Positions 1-12,321 of a DNA stretch of 64,000 nt are shown here, piece after piece. The stretch covers positions 50,914-114,913 of the forward strand of contig JAHQIW010000392.1 in the NCBI GenBank assembly GCA_019055375.1, given 5' to 3'. A model generated the notes under the pieces. It saw only the letters and a list, made by a program, of their open reading frames with translations, was not told the origin of the DNA and did not search any database. The position numbers and the translations under genes are program-made. The stretch's first letter is position 1. Each line of letters opens with the position of its first letter. The stretch is from Parelaphostrongylus tenuis. Taxonomy: Eukaryota > Nematoda > Chromadorea > Rhabditida > Metastrongylidae.

Positions 1-204
1 AAGCTTCATTTCTTCTATGGGTTTGATCGAATACTCGATCATAAATGATATGGCAATTTTTCGAAATCGCACTATGCGAATGTCAAAAGTGACAGATCTA
101 ATGAAGATTCTGATTGCTTCAATAGCCTATTCTGAAGATATTGTTTTCCAATGCTTGATCAAATACCAAAGTACCGGAAGTGATTGAAATATGTGTCATG
201 ACGC

Positions 205-508
205 GTTCTTAGGAACGCATGTAGCACAAGGGTTAGAGGTGTTGTCCGTCGCACACAAAATCTATGGTTCGACCTCGCGCTCATGGCTCACCAAGTTATT
301 CATCCCTCCGAGGTGAGCAGATTGGTACCAAACTGGTCTCATACCCCTCTGGGAGGTGACGCGATACAGCGATAGGCCACCGCGAGTCATTGTGAAGGCC
401 AGATATGCATCTAATCACCTCAGACGAAGTTGAAAATTGAAGACAAATGCATAAATCATCTCTCAGTAATCAATCAACGCCGAGAGCTTTTTATTGTTTT
501 ATCCTTCT
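205..508 (+). repeat. SINE-A copy 1 (tRNA-derived, near full length)
   Basis: The tRNA-like head has an A box (TAGCACAAGGGTTAGAGG, about 222-239) and a B box (GGTTCGACCT, 266-275). A body with GCCACCGCGAGTCATTGT and a tail around CAATCAACGCCGAGAGCTTT follow. The same order recurs in at least seven other places here on both strands. The A/B spacing indicates an RNA polymerase III promoter from a tRNA ancestor. I do not recognise a named family. Confidence 0.8.
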
Positions 509-761
509 AACGTGATTTCGAACGTTATATATTCTACCCAAATAAGAATTAAGAAGTGATTTCTGATAAAAATTGACTCTGTCGAGATTTTTTCGCACAC
601 ATACTTGTAGGAATCATTGTGGCAGTTATTGCTTATGAAAAGCATGCTGGTAGCACTATGCATATGACGTGTGTGCCGTTGACCACGACGAGGAAGCGAT
701 AGCATGAGCGGCGAAGGGAACCCAGCGGTAGGAGCCAGTACTAGCAGGCACGAGTGCATTG

Positions 762-960
762 CGAACGAACGAACGAATCAGCGAACGAACGAACGAACGA
801 ACGAACGAACGAACGAACACACCACGCACATACACACGCACATACACACACGCACACGCGCATACATACATATACACACATACGTATACACATGTATAGA
901 CAGACATACACGCACACACAATATGCATCATAGAACGGGTAATGCACACGTGTGCACTCA
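762..960. repeat. GAAC tetranucleotide array followed by CA array
   Basis: GAAC/CGAA units fill 762-818, then CA-rich imperfect repeats run to about 960. Several overlapping open frames here (Arg-Thr-Asn-Glu or Cys-Val-Tyr repeats) are repeat translations, not genes. 961-1330 has no gene or strong repeat. Confidence 0.9.
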
Positions 961-1344
961 TACTCGCACTCGCTCTAGCGTTCGCTTCTCGGCATGCAGC
1001 AGCCGAGACGTCGTTTGCCTCCTGTATGGGTTAAACAATACAACATCGCGTCGCCGCCGTAGATAAAGAAAGCGAGAGAGCAAGCGAGCGACGAAATGCT
1101 CCGCCTGTCGATTGCCTTCACAGCCGCCATCCCAATCAGCGAATCAACGAACGGCGTTCGCGCGCAATATCGCCGCCGCGCTATCACATCATCACCGCGC
1201 GATTACGCGCGTCAATCGCCAATGGCCGCTCATGCATAGGCGCGTCATCTGTATTTCGCACTTTTAAATGAGATTACGTAGCGTAAAAAAGTCCAAATTT
1301 TGGACACACACATACACACACACACGTCATTTTTGACGTTCTGG

Positions 1345-1485
1345 CGAAGTTGCTCTCTCTTCCTTTCTCTTCATCTCGCTGTTCCTCTCTCCCCTCTCCC
1401 TCCCTTCTCTCTCCCTCCCACCCTCCCTTTCTCTATCCCTCCCTTTCTCTCCATCTCTGTTCTCTTCTCTCTCTCTCTATGTGGT
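1345..1485. repeat. CT-rich (polypyrimidine) tract
   Basis: About 140 bases that are almost entirely C and T on the + strand. Similar tracts occur at 19105-19190 and 23748-23815, both in or next to daf-12. 1486-2258 has no recognisable gene. Confidence 0.85.
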
Positions 1486-2258
1486 TTCGTAAATTCAGTG
1501 TCGTAAATATGATACATACAATGTACAAAAAGTAACTAGCAGAATACACAAACGTTGAGGACAGCGGTACAGCTTCTTAGAATACTGATAGCAGTGGTCC
1601 GGCGTTTTTAACCCTTTGCAGACGGCAGCGTAATAGCTGTGAAAGCTCAAGGGTTAATATGACCCTCATCGTCCGCGTAGGGTTAATATAGACTTTGGCT
1701 ATGATTGTTTAAATCCCATTTGTTATTTGAAAATTTGTGTTTTGATGCAAAGCTCGAAATTCAAGTGTCAAATGATGTATACTCCGTAAATTATTGTTAT
1801 TTCGTTTTTGTTCACTTCGATGTCCTTCAACTTATTCTTAGTACTGTATTGAACATTTTATGGTATTGATGATTTCAGAACGTCAACAGTGCCGAATTTC
1901 AACTGCTTGACTTTGATAACACAAGATATCACTGTCATAGCACAACCGCTGGTCGCCGAAAGTCATATACTTTGATCATTATTGGCTTAAATCAACAAAT
2001 ATTGTGGAAAACTGTGCAGAATCGAAAAACGTGCCGAGATTAACAAATAATCGTGGTGCAGTCCAAATACTATTTATTCACAAAAATCGCCAGACGTCAA
2101 ACCTCTTCTCGTCTGATCCATTCCAGCATCTTCACTCACATCAGAGTTCGCGTTAGATTCGACGTGTAAGGTGCATTTAATTCAGAGATTCGAGTCTGTA
2201 TGAAAAGCAGCGTGTTTTTGCGGTATCCTTTTGCTGCTGTTTGAGCTGATGTTTTCAG

Positions 2259-2531
2259 GTAGCCCAGAGAACACCTGTTTTATACGGGTGTGTATCGGCG
2301 TCATCGTTTAGAAATCCATTAACTGTCGATATTCCGCGAAGAAACAAATTAGAGCTGGAGCGTGACGCCTCAAAGGCGCCAGCGCCAGCCGTAGTTGACC
2401 CTCATCATTCAAGCAGTCAAGAAGAAGCTACAACGTGTAACATTGCTGCACCGATGAAGAAATTGAAGCGAGAGCCGGATGACACAAATGAGGCGCTAAC
2501 ACCACCGCCGAATATATGCGTCGACGAAGAG
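2259..2531 (+). CDS. daf-12: daf-12 N-terminal arm exon
   Basis: Open frame from about 2250 ending at a GAG|GTAGGT donor (2531/2532, phase 0). Its C-terminal residues ([16 protein letters not shown], then NICVDEE) resemble the short acidic TPP stretch just before the [12 protein letters not shown] motif of C. elegans DAF-12, and that motif starts the exon at 18857 in the same phase. The exon could begin after TTTTCAG at 2258 or after TTTAG at 2311. An in-frame ATG at 2454 could start a shorter isoform, or the exon may be joined to upstream exons or a spliced leader. The assignment rests on weak but phase-consistent similarity. Confidence 0.6.
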
Positions 2532-4047
2532 GTAGGTTTGGGAGTTTTCCCTGGTGAGTATTGTTTCGATGAATCAATTTCAATTATGAATCGAATGAGA
2601 TTATTTTGGTCAAGAGCTGATGAATATGTGCACCTTTATTGATGTTCCGATCTGTGTGTGTTGTTGATGTCCTTCGTTGTTCCTCTAACGCTCTACTAGC
2701 ATATCTGTCAAAAGCGGAAAGTGGCGTGTCCTTGGGCTACCCTAACCACAATGCGTTCGCCTCTCAAGGCCAGCACTGGAACATCCCATATATAAAACTG
2801 AACTCGGTGTTTCTTACGAATCTCGACACTGTGTCGTTTCAACTGTTTCTGTTGTAAGTTTCGTCGCTATTTCGCTGCAGAAAACTGACTGCGTTTCTTC
2901 ACTTAACGCCTCACTTATTCACTTCTCTTCATGTCACTTGAACTGATATTACGTGCATTGATGGTGAGTGAAATTTTCGTACAATCGTTTTTGCCTCCTT
3001 ATCTTTCATCTGAGCTCGTGAAAGTGTCGAGTAAATAGTTTGTTCCGATCATTAACCCACTGATATAGAATCGTTTTGGTTTCTGATCAAGGTAAGCTCC
3101 CTTCGAAATCATGGATCGGTTTTGTGAATGCTCTTTTATGCTCTCTCACTTTATAGATTTGACTTATGAGAATACTACAAGGCCCTGTCAATACTGGAAT
3201 AGAGTCATCCAATGTTGTTCAGAATTTTCGAGATATATATATATATATATATATATCATGTATACATGTACATATGTATACTTATATACATGTATATACA
3301 ACATATATACATATGTATATAAGCAGTTTCTTTGCCTACATATATGTTTGGAAGAAGAAGAGAGGAGAGATAGAGGGAGAAAAAGCTGATTAATAAAAGA
3401 GTGTGAGAAGGACAGCTTCGATAAACAAATTCTATGACGATGAAATAGCGCGCCCCGATGCGGACGCAGGCCGCAGTGTTGCGAGAGCGATTTTTTTTTA
3501 TGAACGGCCGAAGACCGCCGTTAGCCGTTCTCCTTTGTTGGAACTGGAATCGATGAAAAACGTTCAGTAAGGGGGGCAGGACAGTCAGGGAACGATACAT
3601 ACACACATACATACACACATGCATACATACATACATACATACATACATACATACATGCATACATACATACACACATGCATACATACATATATACATACAT
3701 GCATACATACATACATGCGTACATACATACATACATACATACATGTATACATACATACATGCATATATATATACATACATACACACATACATATATACAT
3801 TCTTACATACACAAATATATACATGCATGCATACATACATGCTCAGCAAACAACACATGTACATGCGCAGACACACATACTATATTTGAACATTTACGCA
3901 CATCATACACACATACATGTATATGCAAATGCACTCATACAAAAATCACTCCATTTATACGTATATATATATATATATATATATGTATAAAATGCATGAA
4001 TATATGCCTATGTCTACACACAGAAATATATGCATGTATACATTTGC

Positions 4048-4081
<34 letters not shown>

Positions 4082-7000
4082 GTGCGAAGATCGACGCTAT
4101 GAGTGAGAGACAAAGCTTTTGACATCTATTTCTGCATACTGTGGTCATTGTATAACATCGTGTATAATCTATTAAGTGAAAGGATGTTCGTTATAAGTGT
4201 GTTATGAGAGATTTCAGTTTAGTGTGTCAGTGTATGTATCAGTGAAGGGAAATACGAATGGCAGACGTAAAATTAATAATCGTACATATGATAGCACCAT
4301 TGTTTTTGTGTTTTTATGTTGAGCAGATCTTTTCCTTTTGCAGTAGCAGTAGTTAGAGTTGCGATAGCACGCGCTCGTGTTGAGAAGAATTCCATCATCA
4401 TTGGGAAAAAAAACGTGTGAACATCTGCAATCGTGAGGCTCATTTACGCCCGTTGAAAGAGAACAAAAAAGCGGACTCAGTGAAACAGCAAAGAACTTGT
4501 CGTGATGGTTGACACCGTCGTCACATCCCTCGCTTCATCTTGTCATTAGTCGCCGGCCGTACACGATGAGCGCGAGGCGCGCGCATACGTGGAGAATTCG
4601 TCTCCTGATCGAATGACTCGTACCGAAAAGCGCGGCCTCTCTTTTCTCCTTGTATTTTCTATTGAGAACTGCGCCGCTCAATCTGCCAATAGTTCGCTCG
4701 AGTCCCTCCGGTTTCAAGGTTGTGTAGTCGACGACGTGCACACAAGTTCTTCATCGAACAACGTGCGCGTTCGTTTTCGAAATACAAACATGCTACAGTT
4801 TCTTGCAGCAGATTTATGTGCGGTAGTTACAGTTGTTGTTTGTTCTCTCGCGCACCTTTTTTTTTTTTCTCCACATACTATTACTGCAATTCTATCAGTT
4901 CAGTGGTAACTTAGTAAACCTCAAGCACGAGGGGCAGGGGAAGAGGAAGGGGGCCATATTGAGCATTGGGCAAAAGTATGCCTAGAAAAGTCGATGAACA
5001 TCAAAATATCTCGAATATTCCATTCAATATTCAAAGATGCCATGTATCACATGTATCATTTTTGGGTCTTGTAAAGCGATCGTGATCGTCACATAGACTA
5101 CTCTATTGCTATAATTCTTGTTAAGGAAACACTACTTCCTATTGCAGTCTTTTTCTAACCTCAAATTACTTATCATGAAATGAGGAATTTTTATCATCGC
5201 ATTACTATCCATGCATTCAGTTTTTTTTTCTTTTGGGCTCATTCCCATTACTAGATCTGAACCACTCACAGCAGGCCCTGTGATGACTGACTGGTTAAAT
5301 AAATTTTTGAAAAAAAAAACAATATATTTGAATAGCAGTACGAAACACGTCATGTCTTCCGTGTTTGTTCGCCAAGTAGTTATGGATGGCTCACCAGATA
5401 ATTTAAAAGTGTCTCATGGACGCATGAAAATTTTGCTGGCATGCATTAAAGTCCTAAATGATTGCACAAAACTCAGAGGATACAAGTTTTTGAACGTCTG
5501 TCGAATGTCTGTCGATACGATTTGTTATTTGTCCTTCCATATATATCATGATACAAAGATGTGACGTAATCGTTTCTATGTTGCATAGCGTTATGCACTG
5601 CGTCCACTGCAAGGAATCGAAACCGGTTTCGGATTTCATTTGCGTCCATGTCGTGCACTTTCTGCTACAAAACTCGTACCGGAAAAAATGCTAATTCTTC
5701 GTGTATTGTCTATTGACTAGTGCGCTCAATAGCAGCAGAAATGCATGCATGAGTTGACTACGTGGACTGTTCATAGTTACGTAACATCTGTCGCTTTCAA
5801 CTCCTCACAACCATTCCGAGACATCAAATTCTCCCCGTACCTATTGGGGTTCTTCCATAATACGAACGCTATTAATGCTCCGAGAGAACGACGAGAGCGA
5901 AGGTCAGACAAAAATGATACGAACTACGAATGCGTGTAGTGTGTGTGTAAAGCTCAGGGTCGAAATGTACTCTCGCAGTTGGCCGGGCCTCCGCAAGCGT
6001 TCGTTCGTTGGCTCGTCATCGTCTCGACGAGCTATTATCCTTCATTAGACGGGACATCGTTCGTTCGTATTTCTTAGTGAATTTTACCGATTGTAACTGA
6101 CGGTTCTGTCTAGCACTTGCAGTATTTTTGTTCTGATTTGTGTTACGCTGAGCATTTTTCCCTCTTTATTGTAATCAATGCTTATTATGTTCCTATCAGA
6201 AACGATCCAACAAACTAGTGTTAAGCTCTTGCTTTCGGCTCTGGCATCGTTGTGTGTTCAGTGGCCTTGCGATTAGCTTTGAGCGCAATTATCAAGTGAG
6301 AAAATGATCCATAAAGAGAAACGGAGGACATTTATGAAATAAGTTTACCACATAAACGACGTTATTATCAAATTCCACACTTGTGGTTGTGTCATTCTGA
6401 ACTCTCAAACGATTTTATGTCATATAATTTGTAAACATGTTGGATTTTTTTTTCTACTTCTTTTTATTTTATTGACTTATCGCTTGATGAATTTTTTGGC
6501 AGTTTTGTTTATATGTAACTTTACATATGATTACACATAGCCTACGTATAACTATGCTTGTCAACAGTAAGCCTTTCAGATCTGACAGGCTTTTAGCTCA
6601 ATATGATAGTGTCTGTGCTTTCAAAATATGTTTAGAAAGTAGATAATATAAAATATTTCAACCCATTAACGACGAGTCGCTACCATCTTGAAAACCCCCT
6701 AGGTTCAGCGTTTTAAAATTTTCCTCTATCATAACTTTATATGTTCCTTGATTCTTACTAGTATTATTATAGATTATTATTGATTATTGAGAATTTCTAT
6801 AAGTTCATATAAAAGCTAAATGATAAGGCTCTCGACGTTGATCAATCCCTGAGGGTTGCGCCATGCATTCGTCTTCGATTTTTAACTTTGTTTTGAGGTG
6901 ATTTAAAACATATCTGGCCTTTACAATGACTCGCGGTGGCTCTTCGCTGTATCGGGTTAGTGCTGCTTCTTTTTCCTGACAAGTCTGAGCCCAGTCTGGT

Positions 7001-8233
7001 ACCAATTCACCGACCCCGCAGGGATAAATGGCTCGGGGAACTATGAGCGCGAGATCGAACCATCGACTTTGTGTGCGACGCAGATCACCTCTAACCACTG
7101 CGCCCATACGCTCATGATTTCATTGCAGTTAATGTTTTGAACAATTTTCAAAGGGAAAGTCTTTATGAACACAGTGGTTTTTTTGAAAAACTTGATGATG
7201 TTGCAACATCTGCGACACACGCTTCGAAACATCTGTGCAATTCTGGAGTATACTAAGGCTGATTATGGCTTTTTTTGTGGAAACCTATTTCATCATTTTC
7301 ACGCAGGACTGTTAGGTTAAAAAATTATTAATCTTAGCAAATTTTATAGAGAAATCTGCGTCATATTTGGAAACTGTAAGAAAATTGAAAGAAAGCAGAA
7401 ACTTGGAAATTTGGCAGGGAATCACATTTTCGTTTTACAAGTAATCCCAGTTCTGGTGAGGAATCATTTCAGTCAACTTGATAATCGGGTATCGAACGAG
7501 TACAACAAATTCGATGTATGCTACCGTCTATGTTCTCATATCTACCTCCTCTAACCTGCTAAGTTTTTCGTCCGCGACGCTCCATCAGAGTCTAAATCGT
7601 CTCGAGCGTTATGTGATTTGAAGAATCTAAACCTCCATTTTCTACGCCATAGTCGAGCTGCACCGCCAGCTCTCTCCGGCAGTCAACAACAGTGTCCTAT
7701 GCAACGCCACAGTCTGGCTGTCCTCGAGATTGCAAGGAGACTCGCTCAGTTACTATTCTACGCCGTTCAAGAAGGAGAAGAACGAATTGAATGCTTGAAG
7801 TACTGGGATCCGCACAGTGAAAAACACTGTGGTGACGGATCAACTAAAGTGCTAAATAAAGCCTCTATTTTCTATTGTGTTTGTATATATATATATATGT
7901 ATATATATAAGTACATGCATATATATACATATACATATACATATATGTACACACACGAGGTCGACGGTTCGATCTCGCGCTCATGGCTCACCAAGCCATC
8001 CATCCCTCCGGAGTCGGTAAATTGGTACCATGCAGGTCTCAAACTTGTCTGGGAGGATAAGCAGCACTGACTCGGTTCAGCGAGAGGCCACCGCGAGTCA
8101 TTGTAAAGGCCAGATATGCATTCAATCACCTCAAACGAAGTTAAAAATTGAAAAGTCGAATGCATGGCGCATCCCTCAGAGATTGATCAACGCCGAGAGC
8201 TTTATCCTTTTTTATATAAACACACGTATATAA

Positions 8234-8266
<33 letters not shown>

Positions 8267-8326
8267 GTACATATGGTATGGTATGGTACATGTATATGGA
8301 CATATATATATATGTGCATATGTACG

Positions 8327-8359
<33 letters not shown>

Positions 8360-11300
8360 ATGTGTGTGTGTGTTTCTTCGGCTTTTTATGTGATGTGTAT
8401 GTATCAATAAATTAGCTTAGGAGATAGTTGTTTTCGCGAGGAGCATACCAATGCACTTTGTGGGAACGCCCGTAACGTCGACGGCGCTGTTATGCGACAA
8501 CAACGACGTGTTTCTCAAAAACACCTCAAAATCGATTCTTTCATTCTCGCTGCTTTGCAATTTTACCCAATGGCATGAGGTTAGAGAGAAAAGGAAGGCA
8601 ATGCAACGTATAGTGTGTGTGTATGTATGTGTGTATGTGTGTGTGCGTGTGTGTATACGCACGCGTGTCTGTGTGTGTGTGGGTGTGTGTTGTGTATATG
8701 GCGATTGTCTGTATCCATCCATACTCAGAGTGGTTAGCGCGATAATACAACATGAAAATGATAAGGCTTTATCATCTGCCGACGTTCACACGCGGCACTT
8801 CTTGGCGACATCAACCAGTGTCGCTCGCGGTTTTGAGACTATAGGTGCAAGCAAAGCAAAGCAACCAGACAGACGTGGACGTGGGAACGCCACCGGCCGA
8901 CGACGACTCTAGCTAGGCAGGCTGGTGGGCTAGGCTATGCTCGTGTGGGTGGGGGTGAGGAGACAAGCGAGATGGTTTGGGTCTCCATTTTCGGATGGGG
9001 GGGGGGGGGGATTCGAATCTCCGTTTGAGCAGCAGTTTTTCGTTCTCAGACTATGTTTGTTATCACTTTTCCCCCGTTCCTCTGCGTCCCTGTCCGTTCG
9101 CCCTTGTCGTGTCTGTCACCTCTGCATTTGTCACGCTGCCTACGTACCCACTACTGCTAACCGGCTTTTTGTGCGTTCTTATGGTTAGTGGCACCCGTCT
9201 GGCACCGTGGAGTTGTCAGAATGCTCTACCATGATGTCTACAGTAACGTTCATGTGAGTTGTTTTTCGATTGCCATTTCCCTAGACTAACGTTTGTCCAT
9301 CGTTTCCAATCATAGCATATCGCAGTCATGCGAGAAACATACGTATCGATCGTTGCCAAGGAAACTTATTGATTTTTTTGATCTCCAACTCTCACGCGCG
9401 TGCTTATTATTTAGGCAAACGAATCAGGCAAAAGCATGAGAAATTGAATTTGTTTTCATCTCTTAGTCCTCATTTTTCTCTTTGCGATCTACTATGAATG
9501 GTTCGTAGCGGCTTCTTGTACTGCTTTGCTCAGTCTAGTTAAGTAGCTGCATACGATTCGAGTTCGCCGGCAGTTTTTCGAACGATGAAACCCCGAAACA
9601 GCATATGGTTTTTTCGAGATTTTTGTGTGTATATGGTTGATTGTTTCGATTTTCGACATCTCATGATAAGGAAATGTTATTTGAGGGATTTCTCTGCAAT
9701 TCAATGACGCCCATGGTACTCTGTGTGCTCGCTCTCTTCGTTCAGCTCTAAGGTTGTCCTTTAGTTCATGCCGTTCAGTGTGGCGAGCGCAAGAGTTCAG
9801 CGCTTCCACATTAAAGTCCAATGTCCGTTAACTCAAGTGCCTATTTGATGATCGTCAGAATGTCATTTTGTGGTCCAACCCCCACGATTCGTCGGCACTC
9901 CAGGAGCCCACACAGACCCTGCCAGCTGGGCTAAGATGCTGTGTTGTGTATTGGGCCGTTGAACCGAAGAGGAAGAAACAGAGTATCTCCGAATCTCGCC
10001 AACCTCGTGCAACTTGGCTTTGTCGGCAGCATTGGCAGGAACTGAGAGCTATTGATTAGCATCTACCGTAGTCATCGTCTTATTTACACTCACTCAGTAT
10101 CGGTACTGAGGTAGTGAGACGCGATGCCAATGAAGCATCATCGATTGTTGTCCGTCATCGATTTCAGCGTCTGTCAGGAATTTATCATTGGCTTTTGGTG
10201 CCACGATGTTCCATACCGATGAGTGCTCGTCGTTCAGTCCGTCCCTTCACGTTCTTCTCTGTCTTGTCCGCGCGCCCGTGCGCATTGGTCTCTTGCGCAT
10301 TATCGTTGGGATAGTCCAGTCGGAGAGAAGAATGGCTTATCTCCTTCGTCGTCGTCGTCGTCGTTGTCGCCGTCGTCGATTTCCTCATGTGTCCCCCCTT
10401 CTCCTCCTCGTTCGATCCTAGTTGCGATGTGTGTTGCAGTTTTGTTTGATTCATAGCCGGCACGTGTGCGGCGAGTGGCTCTGTTCGCCTGACGGCTCTG
10501 CCGTTCGCCCGATAATTCTAGTCCCTCATTCTCGACTTGTTTTTCGCTGGCGGTAGCACTCCGCGTGTGCCAACCCTGTTGATGTTTTCGTTAAATCGTC
10601 GTTCCCTCCCTATGCCTACTTTTTTCTTTTTTTATTCTATCCATCCACTGTATTCATTACAACCCGTTTCTCTCCGGCCACTATGTCAAACTTCACCCTC
10701 GTAAGTACGTCGCGCTTCACACCTTACTTTGCCACCTCATCTTAGGTCATCGACTCCTTAAGCACTCCTCCTGACTCGTGTTGGCGACGACGTTAAAGAA
10801 GGAAACCTTTTTTTTTTCGGGCTGCGCGAGAAGTAAAAAAATTGAGTGTGTCATTGTTGTGGGTAGGAGTGGATTCACGTCCACGCGCGGTACTATGAAA
10901 TCCATATATAGAATCTAGATAGTCACTTCACTGATGGTTAACCAGCCACCTCATCCTAGGAAATCGACTCCCTAAGCACTCCTCGAGAGTCGTATTGGCG
11001 ACAACGTCTAAAAAAGAGAAACTTTTATTTCTCGGACTGCGCGAGGGTATAAAAAAAATTCGAATGTGTCATTGTTGTGGGCAGATGTCGATTCACGTCC
11101 ACGCGCAGTACTATGAAATTCATATGTAGAATCTGGACAGTCACTTCACTGATGGTTAACCAGCCACCTCGTCCTAGGCAATCGACTCCCTAAGCACTCC
11201 TCCAAAGTTGTGTTGGCGTGGACGTTTAAGAAAGTGAAACTTTTTTTTCGGAATGAACGAGAATATAAAAAAAATTTGAATGTGTCATTGCTGTGAGTAG

Positions 11301-12280
11301 GTGCCGATTCACGTCCACGCGCAATACTATGAAATCCATATGTAGAATGCGGATAGTGACTTCACTGATGGTTAATCAGCCACCTCATCCTAGGAAATTG
11401 ACTCCCTAAGCACTCTTCCTGAGTTGTATTGGCGACGAACGACGTTTAAGAAAGTGAAACTTTTTTTTTCGGACTGCACGAAAAAACTTTTGAAAGTGTC
11501 AGTTGTTGTGGGTAGGTGTCGCTTCATGTCCACGCGCAATACTATGAAATCCATATGTAGTATGTGGATGGTAACATCAGTGATGGTTAACCATGCCATT
11601 CACAAGTTAAATTCGGTGATTATAGAGCGGCTCAAATAAGTCAGATCACCTTTCTACAGTTTCATTATAACTGCTATTTGATTAAAATTTCTCGTCTTCA
11701 CACCATCGCAATTTCGTATCCCATAACTGAAGTGCTTAAACCTTATCAGTTCACTAAAATCGTTTCATGAAAGATTCTGTATCGAAAATTTTTCATATGC
11801 TGTTGTTTATTCGTCTTCTGAAATCGCTAATGATGAGCGATAACAGTACCATAAACATGTAAGAAATAATAATAACTGGTAATTCCACTGATTTTTATGA
11901 TTTTACTATAATTAGATTTTATCAGGATCAATAATAAAAGAAGGAGCTAAGAGTTGTTGGTGTGTGTTTTTGAACTCTGTCAGCATCATCACTTCAGTCA
12001 GCCACATTTTTCTTCGTTGTTCACCAGACTACCGTAGTTGTTGACGATAACTTTTGTTTCCTGCTAGCAACCAGCGATGAACTGAATTTGCACTTTTGTT
12101 TGCGCGTTTCATCGTTAATTAAATGTATATTTTGTCGGCGTACTACGTGTGATCTTTATGATCTGAATGTCTTTCTCTCTCTCCTCGATGAAGAAGAAGA
12201 AGAAGGGGTCGACTCCATAGAGGGTGATTATGCTCGGTCATCATCATCATACTTGTAATTAACATTATCAATACGAAATA

Positions 12281-12321
<41 letters not shown>

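Noticed and set aside
3256..4106. Open frames up to about 200 codons on both strands
   Set aside because: They are translations of the CATA/TA microsatellite (Tyr-Met-Tyr-Val-Cys or His-Thr-Tyr-Ile repeats), open in several frames at once.
9868..10059. Basic frame ([12 protein letters not shown]) as an upstream daf-12 exon
   Set aside because: Resemblance to the basic N-terminal arm is only compositional; no phase-compatible splice sites found.
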